Assembly: GCF_003576645.1 (NCBI RefSeq)
Contig: NC_044920.1
Span: 24,909,772 to 24,973,771, forward strand
Source of the DNA: Ipomoea triloba
Lineage: Eukaryota; Streptophyta; Magnoliopsida; Solanales; Convolvulaceae
DNA length: 64,000 bases
Direction: 5' to 3'
Position numbers and translations under genes: made by a program. Each line of letters starts with the position of its first letter. Within the stretch, counting starts at the first letter, position 1. Positions 34,435 to 47,660 of this stretch are shown piece after piece. The notes below the pieces were generated by a model. The model was given only the letters and a program-made list of their open reading frames with translations, was not told where the DNA came from and searched no databases.

Positions 34435-37184
34435 CAAAACAAAACAAACAAAAAACAGCAACCATGACCTTCGTCTGCTTATGTTTCTAATCACATTTTG
34501 AAAAAGTTTTTAAAACAAAAATGTTCTAATAATCTCCATCTAACTTTTTTATTGGTAAAAAGGTGATCAATTGACAAATTTACAACAGTAAATATACAGT
34601 ATATTATACTCAATTTCTTTACTCATAAGCTTAAATCTCTCAAAAAAAAAAAAGTTTAATCAACTGACTTCATATTAAGAGTTCAAGTCCCACTAATTTT
34701 TTTAAAAAAAATATTTATCGACAACGACTTAACAAGAATTATTGTTCACATATGCATGACTGCCCAAGTACTACACATTACTTGGTATAGTACCAAAAAT
34801 CTTGCTCAACAGACGACAATAGGAAAAATATTATTTGTATTTTTTTATTTACAAAATGTTTACAACCACTATCCAAATGTACGCTTTGTCTAAAACTTGT
34901 CTTGTGATTTTAGCTCATAAAAAACTATAATGAAGTAAACCAACTCAAAGTGTCCATAAGTGATCAGCTCAAATCAAGAAAACCAATAGACAGTTTTCAC
35001 GAAAATTCGAATTTAAAACATAACCAATATCAAATCAACTATATGACCAACTTTTACAAATATATATATATATGTAAGAAGGTATTGAAATGAGGATATA
35101 AATAAGTAGAAATGGTGGAGAATATATATAGAATCTGATATTGGTAACAGGGAATTGCATGTAAAGTGATAATAGAAGGCAAGCGTGGTAGGTAGCCTCC
35201 TGGGGGATGTCGGAAACAAATTCTCACTGACAAAATTATACTCTGTATATTTACCATGCTTCAGCCTTTTCAAACTTTGCTTTTATGTTTCAATTTAAAT
35301 ACCAAGCACTATTCTTTTTGAGACATCATTTATTTTGATTTTACGTCACATTTATTTCAAATAATTAATTATTTCTCAATAAACAAGTAAGTTACTGAAT
35401 ACATGCATGCAATCATTATTTATAGCGCCGCTAGTTTAATTAACATAACTAAACACCAATGCATACTAAGAGAAATTTACTTAATACAGCAAGCTAACAA
35501 GGTTTTAAGTTCAACTTTTTGTGGGAGCTGCATGCCTATTGGCCTTCTCGATTTGAGACTATCAGGTATGAAAAACCTAGGCTGGTTTACTTATGACTCT
35601 TTGTCAATTAAAGTCATAAAGCGGAATTCACCTAAGACATATTTTAGGGTAGCTGCTCCATCATCAAGAGTTTGAGATAAGTGCATAATTAACAAGAAAC
35701 AAGACATTCATTTTATCTATCCTAACTATATTTCGATACTAAGATGCTAGAGTTGACCCTCCAAATCCCCACCCAATACTACATGCAACAACTTTATCGA
35801 TTACATTGTTTCTTCCGTTTAGCATGTATATTGGTCTAGTGAATGAAAAATCTCACTTAAGTCTTGTTACCAAACAGGAGGGGTTTTATCCTTGCTACGG
35901 GTTTGGATTTGGGATGAGTTCCTTGTGCGAAGGATTGGAATTTATTAATTAATGTGTCAACAACACTACATATAATTATATATAGACCATTTGGTTGAGG
36001 ATTAGCTCCTAGATGAAGCCAAGAGTGCAGCACACAAATAGCTTAATAGTCTACAAATTATGTGTAAATCCAATTGAAGGGTATGAAAATGATTGTACCC
36101 TTGTGTTCATCGAAAGCAAGATATATATACATAGGTAACTAGCAAAGCTATGTAGGTAGAGAAGGAATAATAATGTCTTTAGGGCCCTGGAAAAAGCTGA
36201 TGATTTTCCTCATCAAGGGTTACCCTCAACAGGGACCCGGGCCCATTTTGCCAATTCAATGTGGTTAGATTTCTTTTCTACATTAATATTTTGCCTAAAT
36301 AAAAATACCAATTCTAAAATTTTCCTCACTCTACTATACACATCTTATTATAACTTGATAAAAAGAAAAATCTCAAGACTTTTTTTTTTTTTTTTGCATG
36401 AAATCTAATATCTTCATTACTGTAAAATCAATATGAATTCAGCTCAAGTCATCACGATTGTAGAGTTGGCCTAACTCTAAACTCTTTAACTTGGTGTGAC
36501 CATTCAAGACTTGCATTACAACTCTTATTTTTTTTCAGGAAATAAATAAAATTAGTGGAAATAAATTAGAAAATGAGATATAAAAAGTTAGAATAATGGA
36601 TAAAAAAGGGTGGGTGTACAGAGGGGTCAGTGGTGAGTCAGTCAAGAATCTGAGGGTTGTTCTTTCTTTGTTAAAGTGTGTGAATGTAGTGGCGTTCCGG
36701 ACGGCACGCGCGGTCAGTGTTCCGCTCCGTATCTCTCTTACATATTTTCGTCTTTTGGATGTATTATGTATATACGTACCATTTTTATAATTTTATTCCT
36801 TTTTTTAATCTAAAAAGGGAAATTTTTTGTGACAGGTGAAGATGACCTATTGTGTCCAAGGCATGGAAACTCAGGAAATTGATGATAGAGTTAAAGGTTG
36901 GTCCAAAACCTATAATTGAAGCGTATGTCATCACCTATACATACAATATATATAGTTGTATTATCATTCCATATATGTATGCATTATGGTTCTTCTTTTT
37001 GGTGGTCCTACTACTCCGGCCGGCCACCACCACCACCTCTATCTATCCTCTGGATGAATGTTTCCCTTTGCATTCACCTCTCGTTTTCCACTTTCACTAA
37101 TACCACCCCATGTTCCTTTGCCCTTTTATCCCCTCTTCATCTTCATTTTTACCTCTTCTGAATTGAATTCTCGATATTCGATCA
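33471..37184. other. Intergenic stretch, no gene supported
   Basis: There is an AAAAC simple repeat at about 34408-34447. A repeat with the wording CCAACTCAAAG, TGATCAGCTCAAATCAAGAA and ACCAATAGACAG sits at about 34918-34990 and resembles blocks at 39841, 49822 and 52146. Short open frames near 35013-35273 and 36596-36790 lack recognisable domains. Confidence 0.45.
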
Positions 37185-37435
37185 CTATTAGCTATTTGAC
37201 TTGGCTAAAAAATCAATATAAATATTCGGTTAATAAGCTTTTTGTTACTCCCAAATGTTAAAATTCAAAAAACTGCTCAAAGCAACTTTTTCAAATAGTT
37301 TTTTGAGAAAAGAAATTATACCAAACAGCTATCAGCTAACAACTAATTTACCAAATATCTTTCTGCAATCAGCTACTGTTATCAACTAGTTATACCATCT
37401 AACCTTATCAGCTAACAACTATTTACCAAATAGGA
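37185..37435. mobile_element. MITE-like repeat with TAGCTGATAGC ends, copy 4
   Basis: Here the reverse order is seen: TTAATAAGCTTTTTGTTAC, AACAGCTATCAGCTAACAAC and CAGCTAACAACTATTTACC. It is an inverted copy of the family at 21823, 24705 and 28640. Confidence 0.6.
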
Positions 37436-39209
37436 CCAGAATAAAATAAAATGACTACAGTTGGGAAATTAAAGCTAAGGTTGAACAAGCTAAGAGCCAA
37501 GTGATGATAAAAACAAACCCCAAATTGGGAGTGGGACTTGATCTTGATTTGGCGTGAGGGTTACATCAAGTCTATTTAATTTGCATGGAAAATACTTTTG
37601 TGTTCAATTTGGTTAGGTAACATAGTGGGCTCTCAGATTCACATGAATATAATTATATATAGTTCTTATCCGAACACATAACATATATAATGTGAAAACT
37701 GATATTTTAACAAACTTCATCAATTCCCAGCATGACATACATGCATGCATAATCATCTGATCTTGTCATAAACCGTCGACGACGATGATGATCTCTCTGA
37801 CTTGGCTTAGCTTACCCCGATGATTATTCTTAGTATTAATTATTAAAAAGTTTGGGGTTTTGGTCAATTTTAACAACCAGGAATCCAAGATATCTTTGTT
37901 GATAAATATATTGGCCGACATCAATCATATAATTACGCTTTCATATGACTGTGTATGTCCGTGGAATATAATCACCCCCCGCCCCATCGACGTGCGCTCG
38001 TCGTGTAGCATTCAACGGCAATCATTTCTCTATCGATTTCCTTTCTCCTATGAACAATTTTGCTTTATTAAACTAATTACCTCGTCCTACTATACGTTAG
38101 TTTAACCTAGAATTGAATTTCTGGCCCCAGAGTTGGCCAATAGAATAGTTGAGAGTAAATCACAGTAGCTCAACATTCTTTTAAATCAGAGAATCAGGTG
38201 TCTAGAAGAAATTTACCACATTAAATGAAACTTTCACATTGTGACTGTTAAAATTTGATCTTCTGTTTTTCAATTGTCTACTATTTACCACCCACAACTT
38301 AATTGAGTTACTCGTGTGAACGAATAAATAATTGAATTGAATTTGTTGAGTTTATTATGTATATATGTAGATGTGGGCAGGCAGGCATCATATCGATGAC
38401 CATGCACGTTTTTTCATGTGATAAGCCCTCTCCTTGGATTTATAATGATTGTTCCTTAATGTCATCATATGCATAATTCATTATGGAAACCTCAGTGCTT
38501 TGAGAAAGGTTGACTGTTTAATCAACATGATTGATGCAATAATCATGCATTATGAATGCTATGTTATCCACTAATTTTCTTTAGGTGCGGTTTAGTTGGG
38601 GAGGTTTTACCTTAAAAAGGAAAAAAGTAAGGCTAATGTTGAGGAAAAATGAAACTAAGAGCAAGAAATCAGATACAAAGATGAGAAAATGGAGAAGAAA
38701 ATTTAGCTGGTTCGTCAATTTGGCTAGGTTTATGGGAATGAAAGAAATTCTTTTACTAATTGAGATAGTACATTTAGGTTTACAAGCATCATGTATATAT
38801 TAATCATAATGGTACATGCATTTACAAAATTACATGGTACTACACTGCAGGTACTGCCGGTTGACATTGAAAATTTGATAAAGATAATATTAAAATATTT
38901 CAATATATTTAGATAATATTGATATTATCTAATTTGTTAATTAGATAATATCAGTTTCAAATGTACGAAAATATTTGTTATCCTCTTACTCCACTATGTT
39001 CGAGCACTTTATCTCCTAGTAACATATAAGACCTAAATAGATTATGAGTAACTTATAGAGCATAAAGGAGTCAAACCTAGGCAAAACTAATAATTACTAT
39101 ACCTTTCATTTACAATTCCCCATTATATTAATTCTTGTTAGGGTTGGAATATTAAAAGCCATCACCATCAATCAGGAACACTCTACAAACACAAAAAATC
39201 TCTAAGACA

Positions 39210-39272
<63 letters not shown>

Positions 39273-40238
39273 AGCATGCTCAAAAGGAGGCGTGAAGAAA
39301 TGTCCATTCTCTTTCCTCCATATATATACGAATTATAACTAAACTCCAAAATTAAGAACAGACACTTTGTTTTTAAGTATTGACCAAGCTAAGTGGTCTT
39401 TGCATCTTACTTTCCTTTTTCTGCAGTTTTTTTTGTATGAAAGATCCTATTCTGGGATCGGACAAATACATATTGTTTATCCATAACTAAAATTGTATAT
39501 AATTAACTAATCCGTAAAGCACTTGATCAAGATGGTATAGGCGTCTCCCAAGTTAAGAGAGTGCCTACTTTGAATGGATGCCAAGCATTTTATTTTGGAG
39601 TATCGTTATTCAAAGAAGAGTAACTCCACCATTCTATCATTAAACACGTGGTGCTAACTGTTATACAAAATATAACAAACTAAATTTACGCTTCACTATT
39701 AGCTATAACTTTTGATGTAATGATAAACATAGGCTTATGACAATCTCTTCCCACATAATCTAGAATATACACGGGATAAACATTAGAATATACACTGGAT
39801 AAACATCGCCTTATCACCCTAACTGGCAAAAGACTATAAAAAGGTAAATTAATTTAACTTGTTCATAGCTGGCCAACTCAAATCAAAAGCCAAGAAGGCC
39901 AATAGAACACTCTTGCTAGAGTCAAAAACTAGTAACATTTTAATTATCAAGTCAACACATCAACTTGGTTAGGATTGCCTCAATGCCATATATATTATAC
40001 TAGGATAGCTTGATACAACTTCACAAGTATAACAAGTTGTAATAAGTATCATTATTGGTGCTACAGTTTGCTACATCTACATGTTTATATTAGGTACAAC
40101 ACCATACATGTGAGGATCCACACTTTAAAATTTTCCATCAATTAACTTATGTTGTTCAATAGGATGAAAATAATTTAGGTTTAATAATTGCGGAAACTTC
40201 TTTACACTTCTCCTCAATCACTTAAAGTTGTCCTATTC
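37436..40238. other. Intergenic stretch upstream of the Dof gene
   Basis: A long AT microsatellite occupies 39215-39269. The dispersed repeat with GGCCAACTCAAATCAAAAGCC and AGAAGGCCAATAG lies at 39841-39975. No coding region is supported. Confidence 0.45.
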
Positions 40239-40532
40239 CTATATATATACAGTAAAGCTTCCAATTTTTCATGCCTTACAATATCCCTATATTTTTCCCT
40301 GGAGAAAAAAGCTAAAGAGAAAAGAGCCAAGATTGATGAACTCCCAAAGGCAAGGTGAGCTTAGAACGAAAACCACGAGAATCACACTTTGCTAGCCAAC
40401 AAACAACAAAATCCACTTTTCTTTCTTTCTATGATCTTTTGCTTTCCCATTTACAACTTAAAGCTAGCCTAGCTAATAATCCAGCTTTTCTTGGTTTAAT
40501 TTTATATAGATTCTTGTTATAGAGACCAAAAG
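40239..40532 (+). promoter_or_regulatory. Dof gene core promoter, 5' UTR intron and upstream ORF
   Basis: A TATATATACAG box lies at about 40241-40250. A strong donor (CAAG then GTGAGC at 40355) and acceptor (TTGTTATAG ending at 40522) define a probable 168-bp 5' UTR intron. In the spliced leader an ATG at 40336 opens a ten-codon ORF (MNSQRQ, then ETKR after the junction) whose TGA at 40534 overlaps the main ATG at 40533 as ATGA. The intron is inferred from splice-site quality alone. Confidence 0.5.
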
Positions 40533-41393
40533 ATGATTCAGGAGCTTTTAGCAGCTGGGAATGGTGGGCTGCTTGGAGGAGGGGAAAGTAATAATAATGC
40601 TCCAAAGCTATCCATTACAGATAATTCGTCTGGTCCTTTGGTTTCGTCTTCTCCGACGTCGAGGTCGGAGAATTTAAGGTGCCCGCGCTGTGATTCTTCC
40701 AACACGAAGTTCTGTTACTATAATAACTATAATCTCACCCAGCCGCGCCATTTCTGCAAGACTTGCCGCCGCTACTGGACAAAAGGAGGCGCGTTGCGTA
40801 ACGTCCCCATCGGAGGCGGCTGCCGGAAAAACAAGAACGCCATCGTGAGCGCGTCTATGGGGAAATCCGCCGCCGCCGCGAGCACGAAGTGGAAGTCTAG
40901 TTTTCTTGGCGGATTGGAACCGGAGATTCCATCGTCGAAAAGTTTCCTGTTTGGACCGCCTCAGAACACTAATCATCAGTACCCCTTTCTTTCCTTACTA
41001 AGATCCGGTCAAAACCCTAATCCCGGCGCGGTGATGATGAACTCCGGCGGGGAAGCTCCGGGTTTGTGGAGAAACGGTCAGCATCGAGGGCAAGTGCAAA
41101 ACGGGTTCATTCTCGCCGGCGGCGAAGGTCAGGCCGTGGGAATGCCAGAGCTGATATATCAAAGACTCATGAAATCTTCATCATCGTCGTCCGCGACGAA
41201 CAACTACAACGTTAATTGCTACGAGCACTCGCTAGCGCTCCTCGGCAATGCGGCTTCATCTTCGTCGTCCTCCGTTTTGTCGCCGGCGATTTTGGAGTCG
41301 GCTCCGGTGTCGGCAGCCGGGGAATTCGGTTACTGGAACCCTTCACTTTCCACGTGGTCCGACCTTCCGACAACCGGCGGCGCATATCCGTGA
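40533..41393 (+). CDS. Dof-type zinc-finger transcription factor
   Basis: The gene has one coding exon of 286 residues. The Dof domain covers residues about 48-100: Cys50, Cys53, Cys75 and Cys78 in CX2CX21CX2C spacing, with the invariant [32 protein letters not shown] and GGGCRK. It binds AAAG-core promoter elements in the nucleus. Outside the finger the protein is low-complexity: a Gly/Asn-rich N-terminus, Ser runs at about 215-222 and 247-252, and an aromatic C-terminal patch [14 protein letters not shown] that may serve in activation. The coding region is noticeably richer in GC than its surroundings. The chosen ATG follows a probable leader intron and an overlapping upstream ORF. Membership of a named Dof subgroup is not claimed. 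Confidence 0.97.
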   Translation: MIQELLAAGNGGLLGGGESNNNAPKLSITDNSSGPLVSSSPTSRSENLRCPRCDSSNTKFCYYNNYNLTQPRHFCKTCRRYWTKGGALRNVPIGGGCRKNKNAIVSASMGKSAAAASTKWKSSFLGGLEPEIPSSKSFLFGPPQNTNHQYPFLSLLRSGQNPNPGAVMMNSGGEAPGLWRNGQHRGQVQNGFILAGGEGQAVGMPELIYQRLMKSSSSSSATNNYNVNCYEHSLALLGNAASSSSSSVLSPAILESAPVSAAGEFGYWNPSLSTWSDLPTTGGAYP

Positions 41394-42242
41394 AGACTCC
41401 GGCCGGTTTTTGCAGTAGCTAGCACGTAAAGCTGCTTTTGCCACGGACCAAGTTTGACTCTCATTCCTCACCTATAAATATATTTTATTACTTAGAAACA
41501 ACTTCCCATTTTATGTTTAGTTGTTATTAATTTCTTGTCTCTTTTTTTTTTTCTTTTTTTTTTTTTTCCACTCTTTGTGATATGATGTTGGGTTGTGGTA
41601 TAAAACTTCACATTTGTGCATTGTCTAATGTTATTAGTCAGGGTATGTTCTAGGCAAATCCCACCCATACTGCTCTTATTAGCTAGGATCAAACTTGTAA
41701 CCTTATGGTTATCAAGTAAGCAACATGACCAATATGGTTGGGGTTGTCCCGAATGTTGTTCTTGGTTAGTTGTTTTCATAGGCGCACATATCTGCTAAGA
41801 AAGAATTAGGTATAGTTGAAGGAAGTGTTCCAATCTGTCAAACCGATAATTAAACTGCACATTTATGTTTTACATATTATATTATATGATCAGATCAACA
41901 TGCATCACATTAATTAATCGACTTCACTATAACTTTGAACATATGAATATTTTCGTATTATTCATTGAAATGCCATACAATAAATGGTACATTTATATAA
42001 TTTGATACAGTATCGGGCTAGACAAAGATTCATGGGCTCAAGAATAACTGCTAATTAAAAAAACACCAAATTAAAGACAAGCTTCATTGATAAGAATGAA
42101 CCTGTTTAACTAACCAACCAACCAAACAAATTTTTGAAATATGATGATAAAATGGAACATGTTTCAATTTTTCTTACAGACAGTCACACTCTCGTAACTG
42201 GAATCCATCCTGGGTGTTTTAGTGTATCTTCATTTGACTAGC
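41394..42242. other. Convergent 3' flanks of the Dof and SKS genes
   Basis: It holds the Dof 3' UTR, pyrimidine-rich runs near 41540-41570, and a possible dispersed repeat at about 41640-41770 (TAGCTAGGATCAAACTTG, CTTATGGTTATCAAGTAAG). No gene was seen. Confidence 0.45.
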
Positions 42243-45200
42243 TTAGCTTAGTTTAGCCTTGCCACAGAGTAAAGTGTCTGGTGGCATGTCGTTTTCGGTG
42301 TATAAACTGTGTTCATTGTTCCACACTCTAAGGTACACTTGCTGTCCTAGGTAGTTCCTTGGCCAAACTGAAGACCTTAGATTCCACATTCCCTTGTTGT
42401 CCAAAGACGCCAATATTGCTGTCCAAGAATTCGGATACACCTGCGACTCACGCTCCATCTCAATTAGGAATATGTATGATATCTCCACATATAATAACTT
42501 TAACATTGAAGAATATATATGTTTACCTGCACGGTGTATCTAGTTGTGGCATCAACCAGATTGTATTTTTTCCTCAAGCTAGGGTCCCAAACACCACCCC
42601 CATACCTAAAATTGAAACCAAAACAACATTATTAATGTTCTGATTTTAATTCCTAGTAAGAACTGTCTATTGACCTTTTTGAATTGATTTAGTGAGTTGG
42701 TTGATTATAGACAATTTGAGTTAATTTACCTTTTTGTGATTTTATACTGGTTAAGGTCACTTGGTAAATTTTACCTATTTGGATGGCTTTCTCTTATCTC
42801 ACAAATGAGTAATTAATGGACAAATATTATAGAGTATTACCCGACAGCCCAGAAATCTTGGCCATCAAGGTGATAAGACTGGAGGGTTTTCTCATTGTTC
42901 TGGAATATGATCTCCACAAAGTCATGAAGCTCAAGACCGAAGACGCTGACTCCATGAACGGCCGTGCCGGCCGGAGGTGTATCCTTGATTGCGTTCACGG
43001 TGAAAATTCCGGGGATGTTGAGCCAATCTGCCAGCTTCAACGGCGTTGTCGGGTTAACGTACGACACCTTGTTCACAGCATAACGTGTTACGCCGCCTAT
43101 GTTTTCTTTTGTGTTTGCCAACACCAGTGTCCTCGTGATCGGAATCGTCCCGTAATGGTACGATCCTTGCGGGTTCGGCCTCGCAGCATTCGCCGTCAAA
43201 TTCCACCTTTACAATCAAGCGAAAAGAGTTTAATTAATATTATGAAAAATTGAATTAAAAATAACAGACATAAAATGGGACAGAAACAGTATTATTTTAC
43301 CTAAGAGTTCTGGCTTGTCGCATTGACCAGTGATATTGGCCGGCGGGAGGATCCGGCAAGTTTCCGGGGACCTTGGTTACAGATCCATCGTAGTGAAGGA
43401 TTGCAGATGCTGTGATATTTGGCTTTACGAAACGACTGGATGCGACAATGTAATAATCCTTAACATCTGCGTTTAAGGTGACCAGGAACGCCGCGGATTG
43501 GCCGACATGGATGTCGAATGAATCGAACTGGTCTTGCATCGTGTGACTGCCTTCAACTTCCACCAGTTTCAGTTTATGGTTCTGGATCCTAAAGTTAATT
43601 GAGGTTGTCATGCCCACATTTGACACCCTCACCATATATGTGCTCCCTGATTCAAAAATGAAAACGAAACACCCAGAGTTACATACATCTCAATTCGAGT
43701 ATATATAATGTATAAAATATAATTTAGATATTTAAGATATACAGATTCTTCAATTTTCGAGCATATAATGTATAAAATATAATTTAGATACTTAAGATAT
43801 ACTCCCTCCGTCCCATTTTATCTGTCTTACTTTCCTTTTTAGTTTGTCCCAAAATAATGTCTTCTTTCTAAAATTGAACATAACTATCATTCTACATTTC
43901 CCAATTTACTCTTTTGACTTTTCAACTTTTTAGATCATTAATGAGATAAGTACAATTGTACTTTGTACAAATTACACTTACTTTTGAAGGGCAAAATTGA
44001 AAAGTTAATATCATTTGCTATGTTGCATTAAAAACCGTGCAAAAAGTAAATAAGACAAACAATTAGGGACGGAGGGAGTAACAGATTCTTCAATTTGGGA
44101 TAAGAACAAGACTAACCTCGTTTGCCTGTAAAGGTGACAGAATTTGGGCGTCCATTGATAAGAAGGCCATTGGGGGAAGGGAAAGGCTTCCCGGTATTCA
44201 GTTGTTTTTGCAGTTGCTATAGGTCACCATTTAAAACAAACAAAACATTAGTTTGAATCTATCAGTCATGAGTAATCTAAGTAGACTAGAGTCATAATGT
44301 ATGATGTATCCTCTAAAGGATTGTTGGGTTAAAGTGTAAAGGGTCAAATCTGACACTCTACTTATGAAAAATGTGGTATCAAAGTTAAGGAAATAAAGTT
44401 TGGGCAATTGCTACAACTTTTATCATAGTATGTAGTAAGAGTTTGATCTGAACAACTGATATAAAAAACAGGTCAATCTGATCCAAACAGGAATATAATA
44501 ATATATACAGTGAAGTCATCATCATCATCAAATTAAAGTATTAGACCTTGTGATCAGTGTTCCACCAGTCGCTGACGATGAGAGTATAAACGCCGGAGGG
44601 TTCAGGGTACGGAATTGCAATGACAGAGCGGCGGATGATGTTGAGAGCTCCATAACCGCCGGCGGCCCTATGCAACTGAGTTGACAGGAAATATGAATAA
44701 GTCCCAATCTGATCTTTCATCTGCATTCTGTAAGTCCAGTTTGTGTTTGGGAGAATCGGACAGTTCGTCCCCAGAACTCCATCCGTCCATGAACTCTTTC
44801 TCTGTTTGATTCCATTCCTAAATTCATTTTCATTCCCACAAAATTAAACCAAACAACAACAAATTAAATTAATTAGATTAAACACATATAACAGTACTCT
44901 AATCTTCTGCAATTAATTAAGAATCTGCGGGGGGCAGGACTCACCATGTGAACAGTATAGGCTCGTCAAGCTTGTTAATCACATTAACAATCACATTCTC
45001 GTTAGTAATAACGTTAATCTCAGGTCCCGGGAATTGTCCGTTGATCAAGATTCCCTGCCATTAATTAATGAAGTTTTCATATCATTAATTCAGGAATTAC
45101 CGGGTGTACACCCTCGAGACGAGTATGGAGATTAGTATAATAATGATTAATTAAATTACCCGTTGTTTGACGCCAAGAGGAGAAATAGTTCCATACTGGA

Positions 45201-45306
45201 CTACCCAGTTGTAAAACCTGTATGGGTCTTCAGCTTCCACCATGGAAATGCAGAAACAAGCTAAAACTCCCAGTAGAAAACGCAGAAAACCAGTAGGTTG
45301 TCTCAT
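42243..45306 (-). CDS. SKU5-similar (SKS) multicopper-oxidase-like secreted protein, copy 1
   Basis: Eight exons, 45160-45306, 44945-45054, 44547-44817, 44117-44216, 43301-43646, 42841-43206, 42527-42605 and 42243-42440, encode 538 residues. A signal peptide (cleavage expected after VEA, residue 25) leads into three cupredoxin domains: GILINGQFPGPEI, LPNTNWTYRMQMKDQIGTY and AAGGYGALNI in the first, NHKLKLVEVEGSH and DIHVGQSAAFLV in the second, SYHLDGQDFWAVG and the last exon in the third. The ascorbate-oxidase HCHIxxH motif near the end is replaced by NLRSSVWPRNY, so catalytic copper sites are lost. Family members act in cell-wall expansion, often in pollen or roots. No GPI-type hydrophobic tail is seen. 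A TATATAAA lies about 190 nt upstream (45499-45507). A Stowaway MITE sits in the fourth intron. Confidence 0.93.
43802..44078. mobile_element. Stowaway-type MITE in an SKS intron
   Basis: The 277-bp element begins CTCCCTCCGTCCCATTTTA and ends with the complement (GGGACGGAGGGAG), flanked by TA on both sides (43800-43801 and 44079-44080). The terminal repeats and TA duplication are diagnostic of Tc1/mariner-related Stowaway MITEs. It interrupts a tandem pair of roughly 57-bp units (GTATAAAATATAATTTAGAT and ACAGATTCTTCAATTT), of which the last piece continues at 44081. Confidence 0.95.
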
Positions 45307-46977
45307 TTTCTTGACTGGATGGTGATAACAGTCCTAGAAGGCCCAAGTGATTATTATGGGATGATATGATGGAGGAGTTGAAGTACGTGTGTGTGTGTGA
45401 TCTCGATCCTCAGTTGAACCGAGGAGAGATCGAATTGAAGAGTACGATGTCAGATAGTAATTAATAATAACATGCATGTACGAGAAAGATGATGAGAGTT
45501 TATATAGGAAATTAAACTAAGTATGGACGCGGGAAACTTCTTGGGTGTTTGATGGATCGAACACACACATTTCCAGATGAAATCGAAGCTCTTTTGCGCC
45601 GCAAGTCATGCTCATTAATGCCTACCCCCTTTCTACTTTATATTTACTTTTTTTTAATTACTCAAGAGTGATTAGAATAGGTAAATTGCAAGTAGTCGTT
45701 AGTTTCCCATATTGCTTGTACAAGATTTCTATCTCTTTTGATCGGTCAAGGTCTCTCATTAACACCCTCATCATCCGTTCTCCCAATAACCCTAGGTTAT
45801 TAGTAATTTTATTAAATTAGTTATTTATGCATTGGTCACCCATATATTTACACTAAAAATTTCTTTCTCACTCAAATTTATAAGTTTGAATTCCAAACAT
45901 AGCTATTCAGACAAATCATTGCCAAATATGTCTCAATTTACATATGAATTTCCAAATCCAGCAACAGTTCCATTTTGACGTGCAATGGTATATATGAGCG
46001 GTGGATGGAAAGTAGGGTGGAGAATGTGAATTTTCCTGAGTGTCGTTTTTACGGATAGAAAATTTGGATGTTGTTGATATGTACCAAGTCACACACACAA
46101 AAAGACAAGAACCCTTCAAGTACTAGAGCCAAGGTGTGTGCAAACATAGTGTTCAAAGTTTCAAGGTAATCAAGTGTGCAAGTATGAAAAACAAGCTAAC
46201 AAATCACTTTAACAAATCAATTAAGATGGAATGGGTATGGATCCGGATTAGCCTTTCCTTGCAATGGTGCTTTCAAGTGTCTAAAGTAGAAAGTGTATAA
46301 TTGTGTTAATTGGATCTCAAGTGAGATGATTGCCAATGCTATTGCCAAGTAATTAATTTACAAATTTATTTTGAATTAGCTAATTAATTGGACTGTGTTT
46401 AGAGGGCTTTAAAATAGATTCATAGTCAGATAAGGAGTAGTGTTAGGCTACAAAGAGGGCATGTGAGATGAAAATCAGGCAGGGTAAGGTTGACAAGAAT
46501 TTCTTGAAAGTCTCAATATATACTTCAAAATAAAGAAATTAAGTATTTTGATATAGTATTTTTCAACTAGGTACAGCATTGACTTTTTAGTGTGATTGTG
46601 TTTGTGATATGTTATTTTTAAAGAAAATTTTAGGGTTCATGAGAATGGGTTTTAGCCTTTAGGTTTGGTTTAGAGCGGGAAGAACGCAGCCAAGGACGGA
46701 TCATCATAAATATGAGTATTAATGGCTATATTCATTTTAAAAATTATATTAATAAATTATGAATATGAATGGAAATATGAAAGCTGGGAGGGGAGCAAAT
46801 GGGTTTGGCTTGAGATTGAAACCATCACATGGAATTGCAGCAAAGCAAATGGCAATGAGAAGCGAAGACAATGGGAGGCTTCTGCGGATCCAAAATCTGG
46901 ATTTCTCTTGATGCGATTTCGGGTTTCGGGATCATCAATATTTTCAATTTTATCAAAGTTTATATTTATATATTATA
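45307..46977. other. SKS copy 1 promoter region and AT-rich spacer
   Basis: The promoter TATATAAA is at 45499-45507 (minus). Further left of the gap the sequence carries no recognisable gene or complete element. Confidence 0.5.
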
Positions 46978-47180
46978 GAGTTAATTACTGAAATAGTCAC
47001 TTGACTATAGTGAAATTACCAATTTAGTCATTTGATTTTTTTTTTTGCCTAATTTAGTCCTCAAGTTTAAAAATCTTAACTAACTTGGTCATCCGTTTGT
47101 GTAGCCGTCAAACAGCCATTTACTCGGGACCAAATTGGTAGTTTTACTATAGTCAAGGGACCATCTCGATCATAACATGC
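46978..47180. mobile_element. Foldback repeat of about 200 bp
   Basis: AGTCACTTGACTATAGTGAA and ACCAATTTAGTCA at the left are mirrored by ACCAAATTGGTAG and ACTATAGTCAAGGGACC at the right. The centre includes a T-run and CCTAATTTAGTCCTCAAG. It has no coding capacity and is probably a MITE. Confidence 0.6.
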
Positions 47181-47660
47181 ACCATTTCCTCTCTATTCAA
47201 CTGAAGAGTTAATTAAAGAAAATGTAGGAAAAAATACTACTATATTAATATGACACGAGGCAACTTGGCCTGGGTTGAAAATAAATAAGGGGACAAGTAC
47301 AAATTATATCATAGATCAGGGTCTACCTTCAATTATAAACTTCAGTCCAAAATGACATTTAGATTATGTGTCTATAGTTAACATAGTATGTGCATGTAGT
47401 TAACAAATCATGTGTCTTTAATTTATTTACAAACACATAATTTATTAACTACAAACACATAATATATTAACTGCAGTCACATAATTTTTGGATCAGGGTC
47501 CACAATGTAAGGTAGACTAGGCTCAAAAAAATCTTAAAGGGTGAATAAGGGCATTCTCAATAGTGAGATTTTTGGATCGATTTTTTAGGTGTCAACTAGG
47601 AGAGAGATGATGGAAAGAAAAAAGAAAAAAAAAAAAAAAAAAAAAAGCCCAATGTATTAA

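Noticed and set aside
35013..35273. Minus-strand 86-codon frame with hydrophobic tail
   Set aside because: The tail derives from an ATAT tract; no domain, start context or splice support.
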